Assembly (NCBI GenBank): GCA_013215295.1 | Contig: JABSOZ010000007.1 | Span: 1-64,000, forward strand | DNA from: Colwellia sp. | GTDB lineage: Bacteria; Pseudomonadota; Gammaproteobacteria; Enterobacterales; Alteromonadaceae | DNA length: 64,000 bases | Direction: 5' to 3' | The notes under the pieces: generated by a model | Databases searched by the model: none | What the model was told of the DNA's origin: nothing | What the model saw: only the letters and a program-made list of their open reading frames with translations | Part shown: in pieces, positions 20,682 to 29,471 of the stretch | Layout of the letters: each line of letters starts with the position of its first letter | Numbering within the stretch: the stretch's first letter is position 1 | Program-made: the position numbers and the translations under genes

Positions 20682-20930
20682 ATGTTTGAATTATTTTTAG
20701 TGATGATGGTACTTTCATCACCGATATTAATCACGATATTTGTACGTAACTATTTTAATTATAAATCAGAGAACAATCAAAAATTACTAACGTTACAAAA
20801 AAATAGCGACAGTAATACTGTGATAGCGACGCAAAAAAAGTTAGATATACTTGTTGGTAGAGTGATCGTACTCGAGAAAATAATTACCAATAGTAATATG
20901 GACTTAAGCCATGAAATAGCTCAACTATAA
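20682..20930 (+). CDS. PspB-like small membrane protein
   Basis: An 82-residue protein with one N-terminal membrane segment (about residues 2-22), a basic/polar linker and a short C-terminal coiled coil (KLDILVGRVIVLEKIITNS). The layout, and the helix ending before a DLSHEI-like tail, recall PspB and the small proteins often paired with PspC in envelope-stress loci. No PspC is present. AAGGAG lies 6 bases upstream of the ATG. Its 9-base distance from the CPBP gene implies an operon. Confidence 0.65.
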   Translation: MFELFLVMMVLSSPILITIFVRNYFNYKSENNQKLLTLQKNSDSNTVIATQKKLDILVGRVIVLEKIITNSNMDLSHEIAQL

Positions 20931-21117
20931 TTATTTAAATAGCGATTAAGATATACCGTTGAGCTAATGGGCTAAGGTTAATAGATAACTAAGGAACACT
21001 CTTGAAAATGACACGGGTTCAGTGAATGAGGTTTATTTACTCAGCCTGTGTTTAGTAGAAAGTAAACTCAGCAATAAGTAGCTTATTGGGCAATCACACT
21101 GCAATAGAGATGAAGCT

Positions 21118-21903
21118 TTAATTGACTCTTATTACTGGGTATTGCCACTCGGTGATTATTTTATCAATCTGCCCCGTAACTTTTAGTTGGTTAATTGAAT
21201 GGCGCAGTTGTTTAATCACCTCAGGTGGCGTTTTTATATTGCAGGCAAAATAATAGTCTAACGGCTTTGCATTTAGTTGATAAACGTTTTCAAATAATTT
21301 GGGATCTAAATTATTAAATTGTGCTCGATACTTGATCGTATACCCATCAGCTAAAATTAAATCGATGCTTTTACGTTTTGTTAATAAGGTTAATAGTGAA
21401 TGAGTATTGTTGACTACTAATAAATTTTTACCTTCTTTGAAGCCCTTATTCACTAATAGTTGGTGAGTAACATCATCACGGATAACTGCTATCATATATT
21501 TTTTTGCGTCTTCGAATGTCGTTATATTTAAGTTTCGCTCTGTTAAACCTATTAGAGAAACGTTACGCTCCGCTATGGTGTTGACCCAAATAAACTTATT
21601 TTCACGTTCTGGGGTTCTTGCAATCGAATAAATACAGGTATTTGCTTTATTCAAAGCCATCTTATATGACCGAGCCCAAGGGTAAATACTTATCTTAAAG
21701 GTATACGGCGTATTCGACAGTGCAGTCGATACTATCTCGGTTGCAAATCCTAATATTTGGCTTGGGGTACTTATTTGAAAAGGGGGCAGGTGTTCTGTTA
21801 CGATTTCAATGTGAGGCTGAAGATAAACCTCTTGTGAGATTGACGGTAAGGTTACCATGCCCAATAGTACAGCTAAATAACAGAATACATTACTTTTATT
21901 CAC
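21118..21903 (-). CDS. Periplasmic solute-binding protein (family 3-like)
   Basis: The 261-residue product has a signal peptide (cleavage near residue 23) and the two-lobed pattern of family 3 binding proteins: IEIVTEHLPPFQIS at the start, GFATEIV, YPWARSYKMAL and a C-terminal HSINQLKVTGQIDKI. No ABC transporter permease or ATPase lies nearby. It may therefore be a stand-alone sensor-type binding protein that feeds a regulator such as the adjacent kinase. The start is GTG 21903 with a weak binding site. Confidence 0.82.
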   Translation of the reverse strand: MNKSNVFCYLAVLLGMVTLPSISQEVYLQPHIEIVTEHLPPFQISTPSQILGFATEIVSTALSNTPYTFKISIYPWARSYKMALNKANTCIYSIARTPERENKFIWVNTIAERNVSLIGLTERNLNITTFEDAKKYMIAVIRDDVTHQLLVNKGFKEGKNLLVVNNTHSLLTLLTKRKSIDLILADGYTIKYRAQFNNLDPKLFENVYQLNAKPLDYYFACNIKTPPEVIKQLRHSINQLKVTGQIDKIITEWQYPVIRVN

Positions 21904-22016
21904 TACGTTTTAATACTCTTTGGTTTATAAATGTAGAGATAAATACCCATTTATAAATTAAATTAAAAATAACCGTGTGTGTTATTCTACCGAGTATCAG
22001 CAAAAATATAAACCCG

Positions 22017-23375
22017 CTAATAGGGTAATTTTATAATTGCCATTAACCCGTTAGGTTTTATATTTTCGAGCCAAAATTCACCGCCATGACCTTCTATAAT
22101 ATTTTTTACTATAGCAAGACCTAATCCAAAGCCACCTTGCTCGCTTTCTCTCGCTTTAGATAGACGAAAAAATGGCTCAAGTACTTTAGATAATTCGTTA
22201 TCAGGAATACCAGGGCCGGAATCAATAATTTTTATCATAATACCTTGAGGTATTTTGACTAGATCGACTTGACAATTTTCTCCGTATTTAATCGCATTTT
22301 CAATTAAATTACGTATTGCTCGTGAAAGTGCAATAGGGCGGCATTCTACATTTATATTGTATGAACCAATATAAGCGACTTGATGTTTTAACTCCGAAAA
22401 GTCGAAACATTCACTTTCCATCAATGCACTTAAGTTTATTTTCTTTTTTGGCTCCGTTTTACTATCGCTTTTGAGAAAATTTAAACCGGATGCTGTTATT
22501 TTTTCAATTTTATTAATGCTATCAACAAAACTCAGTCTTGTTTTTTCGTCATCAAGTAACTCAGCTTTTAATCTTAGAGCGGTTAAAGGAGTACGTATAT
22601 CGTGGCTAATAGCAGCCAATGTCGTTGTTCTATTTTTAAGTGCAGTTAATACGGCTTGTTGCATTTCATTAAAAGACTTTATCGATTGTCGAAGATCTGG
22701 CGAGCCCGATTCTTCAACTTTAGAAAACTCTAATCCCTTTGCAAATTGTTGTGCTGCATTATTTAACTGTGTTAAGGGCTTAGTTAAATGACTTATTAAT
22801 TTTATGCTCACGGCGGATATAAATACAAACGCTAATAGTGTCCAAAACAACCAGTTATGTATTTCCCTTAAATGCCATTCGTGCTCATGAACTTCGGCAT
22901 TTAGCCATTTACCATTTTCTAATAAGAGACTAATCACCATACCATTTAACGGGAATTTTATTGTTGTTCCACATTTGTCATAGGAAAAATCTTTTTGTTG
23001 AAAAGTGGCTAAACTAATTTTTACACTATTTGTTGTTATCACCAAATACTGACTTATATATTTCTCTATCTTCTTTGCATCACTGTAGCTTTGTGTTGAT
23101 TGAAAAGGCTTGTTAGTAATTACATAACCTTCATGGCAACTTGAGTACTTGTCTTGGAATTGCTGCTGCTGGGCATCAGTTAAGATATTAATAATGGGTA
23201 ATAGTGAATTTAATTCAGTTAGTTTGGTATTACTTATGGCTGTTTCGGGTAAGTTTTTCTGTTGAAGGATATCGACAATAAAAAAAACGAGCAGTAATAA
23301 CGATAAAGAAATAGTCATGACAAGTATCATTTGTTGCGCTAAATTTTTAGGTCGGAAAAATGCAACAATACTCAA
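22017..23375 (-). CDS. Sensor histidine kinase
   Basis: A 452-residue membrane kinase. Membrane segments lie near residues 14-35 and 172-194, with a periplasmic sensor between them that contains two Cys (CHEGY and YDKCGTT). HAMP follows. The phospho-acceptor is His258 in AAISHDIRTPLTAL, and the ATPase domain shows NLIENAIKYG, DSGPGIPDNEL and GFGLGLAIVKNII. Its start overlaps the stop of the regulator gene by 4 bases. Likely signal: envelope-active or toxic compounds, judged only from the divergent RND pump. Confidence 0.92.
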   Translation of the reverse strand: MSIVAFFRPKNLAQQMILVMTISLSLLLLVFFIVDILQQKNLPETAISNTKLTELNSLLPIINILTDAQQQQFQDKYSSCHEGYVITNKPFQSTQSYSDAKKIEKYISQYLVITTNSVKISLATFQQKDFSYDKCGTTIKFPLNGMVISLLLENGKWLNAEVHEHEWHLREIHNWLFWTLLAFVFISAVSIKLISHLTKPLTQLNNAAQQFAKGLEFSKVEESGSPDLRQSIKSFNEMQQAVLTALKNRTTTLAAISHDIRTPLTALRLKAELLDDEKTRLSFVDSINKIEKITASGLNFLKSDSKTEPKKKINLSALMESECFDFSELKHQVAYIGSYNINVECRPIALSRAIRNLIENAIKYGENCQVDLVKIPQGIMIKIIDSGPGIPDNELSKVLEPFFRLSKARESEQGGFGLGLAIVKNIIEGHGGEFWLENIKPNGLMAIIKLPY

Positions 23376-24094
23376 GTTAAATATTCCAATTGACCGACAA
23401 ATGAATAACCACCGCCTCGATGGGTTGTGATAATTTTAGGCCTTTTCGGGTCTATTTCAATTTTTTGTCTTAAGCGACTGATATGGTTGTCAATACTTCT
23501 ATCAAACATTTTTGATTCTTCACCTTTCGTCATATCTAACAACTGATCTCTACTCAAAATAATACCCGCATATTCAATCAAAGAGATGAGTAATCTATGT
23601 TCTCCTGAACTAAGTAACGTAACGACATCATCTTCATCTATTATTTCTTTAAAAGATAAATTTATTCGCCATCGATCAAATTTCACCATACCCGTCGATA
23701 ACTTCTTATGATGAGGCACCATTTCACTGCGTCTTATGACAGACTTAATGCGAGCGACAAGTTCACGGGGATTAAAAGGTTTACCAAGATAATCATCTGC
23801 ACCGACTTCAAGTCCAACAATTCTGTCGGTTTCATCAGTTAATGCGGTAAGAAGAATAACCGGTATCTTGTTTTTCTCTTGTAACCTTCTGCAAATACTC
23901 AACCCGTCTTCACCTGGCATCATTACATCAAGCACAATTAAGTCAACATTCACTCTGAGCAGTATTTTATCCATACCTTCTCCGTTATGAGCAATACTGA
24001 TTTCATAACCATGTTTATTAAGGTAGGTTGCTAAGGGGTCGGTAATATCACGTTCATCATCAACAATTAGAATATGGTATTTTAAAGTTGTCAT
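23372..24094 (-). CDS. OmpR-family response regulator
   Basis: A 240-residue regulator with a receiver domain (D12-D13, phospho-Asp near 56 in LIVLDVMMPGEDG, Lys in YLGKPFNPRE) and a winged-helix C-terminal domain ending in THRGGGYSFVG. It is divergent from the RND adaptor/pump genes. The 220-base gap carries repeated CGACAA motifs (24181-24220) that could be its operator. Kinase and regulator are translationally coupled. Confidence 0.92.
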   Translation of the reverse strand: MTTLKYHILIVDDERDITDPLATYLNKHGYEISIAHNGEGMDKILLRVNVDLIVLDVMMPGEDGLSICRRLQEKNKIPVILLTALTDETDRIVGLEVGADDYLGKPFNPRELVARIKSVIRRSEMVPHHKKLSTGMVKFDRWRINLSFKEIIDEDDVVTLLSSGEHRLLISLIEYAGIILSRDQLLDMTKGEESKMFDRSIDNHISRLRQKIEIDPKRPKIITTHRGGGYSFVGQLEYLT

Positions 24095-24180
24095 GCTAGT
24101 TTGGCTCCTCGAGTACTGAATGAATAATAAAAGAGCAATATTAGAATGTCGCTACTTTCTTCTATTATTTTTGTATCGCT

Positions 24181-24220
24181 TTGTCGCAATTTTAAAAATT
24201 CTCGACAAATGGCGACAATA
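24181..24220. promoter_or_regulatory. Candidate operator for the divergent response regulator
   Basis: CGACAAAT (24203-24210) and CGACAATA (24213-24220) are direct repeats 10 bases apart. That is the helical spacing used by OmpR-type regulators that bind as tandem dimers. An inverted copy, TTGTCGCAAT, lies at 24181-24190 and mirrors GCGACAA at 24212-24218. The site lies between the regulator and the pump genes, about 95 bases before the adaptor ATG. Confidence 0.45.
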
Positions 24221-24314
24221 CAATAGTTTTTTGCGATAAACCCTAGCATCCCCACCTATATAGTTTACCTAGACCTCAATCATTCGCTTTTGGATTAAAA
24301 TCTAGGACCTATTC

Positions 24315-25484
24315 ATGTTATTAAGAGTTATAAATTTAGGAAAATTATCCGCTGTTTGCTTCATTATGCTTTTTTCATTGGCGCTTTATGCCATATTTTC
24401 GTCTCCGCCACAAAGTGCAAGAGCTCAGGTTATTCGTATTGCTCCAAGTGTCGAAGTCATCACTGCAAACGCCATAGATCACCCCGTGACCATTACCGCA
24501 CAAGGGCTCGTTATAGCCCCGAATAAAGCCATATCTTTAACGCCCCAGGTATCTGGACTTATTATTAAGACCCATCAACAATTCATTCTAGGTGGATTAA
24601 TACCGGCTGGCGATTCTATTATTCAAATAGAGCAGACAGATTTAAAAATTGGATTAAGTGAAGCTGAGGCAAAACTATCATTGGCAATAGCGTCATTATC
24701 GATGGAGCAAGGACTACAACGATTAGCAAAAAAAGAGTTTGAGTTGAATGACCGAATATTTGTTGATGATGGAGAAAACAAGGCATTAGCATTAAGAGTT
24801 CCTCAACTTAAACAAGCAAAAGCTCACGTTCAATTAGCAAAAAATGCCGTCACTAAAGCTGAAGTTTCTCTACAGAGAACTCACCTTGTTTTACCTTACG
24901 ATGCCAGAGTTCTATTAATTACTGCAACGGTTGGTGAATTTATTAATCAACAACAATCTATTGCGGTATTAACTAAAGCAAATGAACGTTGGTTAGCACT
25001 TAAATTTCCTGCAAAATTCATTGACCGTTTAACCATAAGAACCCCTGGAAAAGAAGGTTCATTAGTTTCCTTTTATTCAAATAATCAAGCATATCAAGGG
25101 GAAGTTATTAGTTTACTTGCTGACCTTGTTAGCGCTACAAAATTAAGCGGCGCTATTGTTAACGTTAAAAAGCTTAAACAAACAACAGGTGAAGATTTCA
25201 AGAGCTCTTTGCTTATAGGGACGCATATTTCTGCAACAATAACTGCTGGCGTCATTAACAACGCTTATGCAATACCTCGTGAATCATTGATCAACAATAA
25301 TCACGTTTATGTTGTCGACAAGAACCAGCAACTTCAGTCAAGAGTTACTACGTTAAAGTGGCAATCTAAACATAAAGCGATTGTTGCTATTAACTTAGAA
25401 GAGCACGATAAAATTATAACAGGGCAGGTATTTGGTCTTATCACTGGCACGAAAGTTAACGCCATTGAGCAAGTTAACCTTTAA
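24315..25484 (+). CDS. RND efflux periplasmic adaptor (membrane fusion protein)
   Basis: A 389-residue adaptor that links an inner-membrane pump to an outer-membrane channel. It has an N-terminal membrane anchor/signal (about 8-30). A lipoyl half (VTITAQGLVIAPNKAISLTPQVSGLI) is followed by an alpha hairpin (about 105-190), the second lipoyl half (LPYDARVLLITATVGEFI) and a C-terminal beta-barrel and membrane-proximal domain. AGGA lies 9 bases before ATG 24315. It is followed by the pump gene after 62 bases. No outer-membrane channel gene is present, so a TolC encoded elsewhere is presumably used. Confidence 0.92.
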   Translation: MLLRVINLGKLSAVCFIMLFSLALYAIFSSPPQSARAQVIRIAPSVEVITANAIDHPVTITAQGLVIAPNKAISLTPQVSGLIIKTHQQFILGGLIPAGDSIIQIEQTDLKIGLSEAEAKLSLAIASLSMEQGLQRLAKKEFELNDRIFVDDGENKALALRVPQLKQAKAHVQLAKNAVTKAEVSLQRTHLVLPYDARVLLITATVGEFINQQQSIAVLTKANERWLALKFPAKFIDRLTIRTPGKEGSLVSFYSNNQAYQGEVISLLADLVSATKLSGAIVNVKKLKQTTGEDFKSSLLIGTHISATITAGVINNAYAIPRESLINNNHVYVVDKNQQLQSRVTTLKWQSKHKAIVAINLEEHDKIITGQVFGLITGTKVNAIEQVNL

Positions 25485-25546
25485 AAGCTCAGCCGAATGC
25501 CAATAAATATTTGTCAGTTTACTTTTGAATTTTAAGAGACGTTGTT

Positions 25547-28500
25547 ATGAATAAATCAACCATCCATACCCCAATAAAAATTACTTTACCGAATAACAGA
25601 ACACCGATCAATACATCAATAAATCCTGTCAGTTGGTTTGCGAAAAACCCTGTTGCGGCTAACTTACTTATGGTTTTATTATTAGTTAGCGGTTTGTTTT
25701 CATTGAAAAATATTCGACAAGAAATACAACCTAATTACACCTATGCAACAGTACTCATCGATATGTCTTATCCCGGAGCAAGTCCTGAAGAAATAGAAAA
25801 AAATATTATTTTGGCTATTGAAGCACGTCTAGAGTCTATTGAAGGTCTGTCTAAAGTTTCTTCAACGGCACAAGAGGGTAATGCTTCCGTTCAAGTAGAT
25901 ATTGCCGACGGAGAAAATTTGGGGCGAATATTACAGAATGTTAAAAATGCTATTGATGGTATATCTTCGTTTCCTTTAGGTGCTGAACGGCCTGTGGTTC
26001 GATTAGATGATGATGCGAGATGGTTAACAACAATAGCGATTAACGGCGATATAGATGAACAACTACTTTATCAATTGGTTAATCGTATCAAAAATGAGTT
26101 ACTTAACATTGATGGCATTATTCAAGTAACGCCACGTATTAAAAAAGAACCTGAAATCAATATAGAAATACCTTATCAAACACTGAGGTCACTAGACTTA
26201 ACCATTGCTGAAATAGCAAATCACGTTAACTTTTCAGCAAAAGATGTTCCTAGTGGTGAAATAAATACATTAGCGGGTGATTATGTTTTAAGAACAGAAG
26301 GTCGTAGAGAAAATGCGCTCGACTATCGAGATATAACGTTAAAACATGAAGTCGATGGCTCAATAATTACCTTAGGTGATATTGCAAAAATCAGTGATGG
26401 CTTTAAAGAAGACAATAGTTACTTTAGCTATAATGGTGAAAAAGGCATGATACTTTATGTCTATCAATCTAAGGCATCTCGCACCTTAGACCTCGCAGAT
26501 AAAGTCAATGAATCCATCAATAAACTCAATGAAGAATTGCCCCCCAATGTAAAATTAGAATTCCCCTACAAGCGCACAGATAAATTTAAAGACCGCATGG
26601 GAATGTTGATTAGTAATGGCATTACAGGCTTGTTACTGGTTGTTTTAGTACTGGGAATATTTCTCAATCCAAGATTAGCCTTTTGGGTAGGTATTTCTAT
26701 TCCTGTGGTCTTTATTAGTTCATTTACCCTGTTAAGTTATCTCGATGTTTCAATAAATATGATTTCAATGTTCGCATTTATTATGACTTTGGGGATTGTT
26801 GTTGATGATGCGATTATTGTCGGTGAAAATATTTACGCAAAACGACAAAAGGGCATTCCAACGAGTAAAGCAGTTGTTGAAGGGGTTAACGAAATGATTT
26901 TACCGGTTATGGTTGCTGTGATCACCAACATCATTGCTTTCATTCCGTTATTAACGATGTCGGGTGATATGGGACAATATATGAGGTCTTTGCCACTCGT
27001 TGCGATTATTGTCTTTTCCATCTCTTTAGTCGAAGCATTATTTATTTTACCTGCTCATCTTAATGTAAAAGAATCAAATAAAAGCAACAATAAATTAGCG
27101 AAACTTTTGCAACGAAGTGGACTATTTCAAGAGCGCATCGCCAAGTCATTTGATAAATTCAGAGATGATTATTTCCTAAAAACATTGTGCTTTAGCCTGA
27201 AGCATCGTTATCACACCGTGATAGTTTTCACCGGATTATTCTTGGTTATTGTCGCTTGGTTTCAATCAAGTAGAATTGATTTTAGATGGTACCCTCAAGT
27301 TCCCTCTGACAAAATTAGTGCGCGACTAACACTGCCGATTGATTCAACCCCATTAGAAACAATAAGACTGTCGAAACACATTGAGCAAGCAGGCATTTAT
27401 GCACTTAATGCGCTAGGTTCAATAGCAGATATTACTAGTCGAGACATATCAGCAGGTGTATTTTCCCCTAACTACTCAAAAATCACTTTTAACCTCGTCA
27501 GTGAGAATTTTCGAGACTTTACTCAAAATGATTTTGTGCAGCTTTGGCGAGAAAAAGTGGGTAAAATCCCCCAAGCAAAATCATTACAATTTGATTATTT
27601 AGTAGGTTTTGGTGGTAATTCAGGTATTTCTCTCGATATCAGGCATGCATCAATTAACACCTTAGAAAGTGCAGCAAAAGAATTAGCGAGTGTATTAACA
27701 TCTTTTGAAGGTGTATTTGATGTTACAGACGGTTTGTCGCAAGGTAAAAAACAATTTAAATATACACTTACAGATGAAGCAAAATCCCTTGGCATTACTG
27801 AAAAAACACTAGGTCAGCAACTTAACGCTGCATTTTTTGGTATCGAAGCACTTAGGTTTTTAAGAGACAGTGATCTGGTTAAAGTTTGGGTACGATTACC
27901 TCAAATTGAGAAGAACTCGTTAATTAGCTTACGGGAACTTATAATCCGTTCTCCAGGAGGCGTCGAAATACCTCTTTCTCAAGCTGCTATCGTCGAACAC
28001 TCAAGAACATTTACCTCAATAAAACGAACGAATGGTCGAAGATATATTAATGTTGGTGGCATGATGGATCCAAAAACAGGTAACCAAAGTTTAGTGATAA
28101 AAGCATTAAACGATAAGGTATTACCCAGTTTACGTGCAAAATACCCAGGGCTTGAAGTGGGAATGAGAGATAGTTTAGACAGTGATAGTGGGGGTTCAAC
28201 AACAAGTGTAGTGATGAAAGGTTTTGCCATTGTTTGCATCATTATCTTTGCTTTAATCGCTTCTCTCTTTGGCAGTTATTCACAAGGTCTCATTGTTCTT
28301 TTAACCATTCCTTATTGTGTTGCTGCTGCGGTAGGTGGCCACATTCTTATGGGATATTCACTGACATCGAATAGTTTGTTTGGCATGGTCGCATTATCTG
28401 GATTAGTCATTAATGGTTCTATTGTCTTAACCTCAAAATTTAATCACTTAATCGAACAAGGTGTAACCTTTGAACAAGCGATAATTCAAGCATCACTGTC

Positions 28501-28714
28501 TCGATTTAGAGCAATAGCATTAACATCTATAACGACAACGGTAGGTTTATTACCCATGTTAATGGAAACATCTGAACAAGCGCTATTTCTTGTGCCTTTT
28601 GCTATTGCGTTAAGTTTTGGCACTGTGATTTCTACGTTAGTTGTGCTGATATTAATTCCAGCGTTTCATGCAATTAATCGAGATGTACAAATAAAACTAT
28701 CAGCACAATTGTAA
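25547..28714 (+). CDS. RND-family efflux pump, inner-membrane subunit
   Basis: A 1055-residue pump of the AcrB/HAE-1-like superfamily, using the proton gradient to export compounds. Twelve membrane segments in two halves are separated by large periplasmic loops. NPVAANLLM opens the first segment. The TM4 proton-relay pair is D420-D421 in GIVVDDAIIVGEN. In the second half, where relatives I remember carry an Asp in a VNDS-type motif, this protein has Gly957 (GLVINGSIVL). A perfect terminator follows at 28720. The likely regulator pair is divergent from the operon. Confidence 0.93.
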   Translation: MNKSTIHTPIKITLPNNRTPINTSINPVSWFAKNPVAANLLMVLLLVSGLFSLKNIRQEIQPNYTYATVLIDMSYPGASPEEIEKNIILAIEARLESIEGLSKVSSTAQEGNASVQVDIADGENLGRILQNVKNAIDGISSFPLGAERPVVRLDDDARWLTTIAINGDIDEQLLYQLVNRIKNELLNIDGIIQVTPRIKKEPEINIEIPYQTLRSLDLTIAEIANHVNFSAKDVPSGEINTLAGDYVLRTEGRRENALDYRDITLKHEVDGSIITLGDIAKISDGFKEDNSYFSYNGEKGMILYVYQSKASRTLDLADKVNESINKLNEELPPNVKLEFPYKRTDKFKDRMGMLISNGITGLLLVVLVLGIFLNPRLAFWVGISIPVVFISSFTLLSYLDVSINMISMFAFIMTLGIVVDDAIIVGENIYAKRQKGIPTSKAVVEGVNEMILPVMVAVITNIIAFIPLLTMSGDMGQYMRSLPLVAIIVFSISLVEALFILPAHLNVKESNKSNNKLAKLLQRSGLFQERIAKSFDKFRDDYFLKTLCFSLKHRYHTVIVFTGLFLVIVAWFQSSRIDFRWYPQVPSDKISARLTLPIDSTPLETIRLSKHIEQAGIYALNALGSIADITSRDISAGVFSPNYSKITFNLVSENFRDFTQNDFVQLWREKVGKIPQAKSLQFDYLVGFGGNSGISLDIRHASINTLESAAKELASVLTSFEGVFDVTDGLSQGKKQFKYTLTDEAKSLGITEKTLGQQLNAAFFGIEALRFLRDSDLVKVWVRLPQIEKNSLISLRELIIRSPGGVEIPLSQAAIVEHSRTFTSIKRTNGRRYINVGGMMDPKTGNQSLVIKALNDKVLPSLRAKYPGLEVGMRDSLDSDSGGSTTSVVMKGFAIVCIIIFALIASLFGSYSQGLIVLLTIPYCVAAAVGGHILMGYSLTSNSLFGMVALSGLVINGSIVLTSKFNHLIEQGVTFEQAIIQASLSRFRAIALTSITTTVGLLPMLMETSEQALFLVPFAIALSFGTVISTLVVLILIPAFHAINRDVQIKLSAQL

Positions 28715-28719
28715 CGATT

Positions 28720-28764
28720 AAACCTTAATGGAATCTATTTAATAAATTCCATTAAGGTTTTTTT
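28720..28764 (+). terminator. Terminator of the RND operon, built partly from the neighbouring gene's end
   Basis: A perfect 15-bp stem (28720-28734 with 28746-28760) has an 11-base loop and a T-run. The right arm and loop include the last codons and stop of the convergent LytTR regulator gene (28735-29463), so coding and termination share the same bases. On the minus strand there is no long U-tract, so it probably works mainly for the pump operon. Confidence 0.9.
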
Positions 28765-29463
28765 GTAGGTTTGACCAATAGGAATGCTAGCATCGGCAAT
28801 TTCTAGTTGTGTAGAACTCACACAATTGACTTTGTTTTTAGCGACAATAAAAGACTTATGTACGCGCATAAAAAACTTTGGTGGCAAGTCTTTTTCAAAC
28901 TGTGATATTTTTTGATGAGTGACTATTTTGCCATCACGACAATAAACCAAGCAATAGTTACCACAAGCTTCAATATAAAAAATGTCATTGAGGGCGATCT
29001 GGTGATGGGCTTTATCACCTTTGATAAATATTCTCTGGCTTAGGGCATCAATATTATCTGGCGAATTTGAAACTGCCGGATGCTCATTTAAGGCTAGCGT
29101 ATTTTCAGCGGTTATTTTGTTAACTGCTTTTAAGAAACGCTCAAAACTGAACGGTTTTAACAAGTAGTCACTGACATTTAATTCGAATCCTTCGAGGGCA
29201 AATTCTTCATAAGCCGTAGTAACAATAACTTTTGGTTTTATCGTCAACGTTTTGAGAAAGTCAAAGCCACTTAATTTAGGCATATTAATATCAAGAAACA
29301 TTAAATCAACACTGTTGGTTGCGAGAAATTGCATGGCTTCCAATGCGTTATAACTATGATTAACCAACTTGAAATGAGGAAGGTTTGTACAGTATTCTTC
29401 TATGATGCGATGAGCGATAGGCTCATCATCAATGATCATAAAACTAATGTCTTTGTTATTCAT
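28735..29463 (-). CDS. LytTR-family response regulator
   Basis: A 242-residue regulator: receiver domain (1-120; acidic DDE at 12-14, phospho-Asp near 57 in LMFLDINMPKLSG, Lys in YLLKPFSFERF) and a LytTR DNA-binding domain (about 140-240) with IFYIEACGNYCLVYC and RVHKSFIVAKNKV. LytTR proteins bind pairs of roughly 9-bp direct repeats. It follows its kinase gene by 8 bases, and both are divergent from the ABC/M1-peptidase/TPR operon, the most likely target. Confidence 0.92.
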   Translation of the reverse strand: MNNKDISFMIIDDEPIAHRIIEEYCTNLPHFKLVNHSYNALEAMQFLATNSVDLMFLDINMPKLSGFDFLKTLTIKPKVIVTTAYEEFALEGFELNVSDYLLKPFSFERFLKAVNKITAENTLALNEHPAVSNSPDNIDALSQRIFIKGDKAHHQIALNDIFYIEACGNYCLVYCRDGKIVTHQKISQFEKDLPPKFFMRVHKSFIVAKNKVNCVSSTQLEIADASIPIGQTYKKTLMEFIK

Positions 29464-29471
29464 AATTTATA

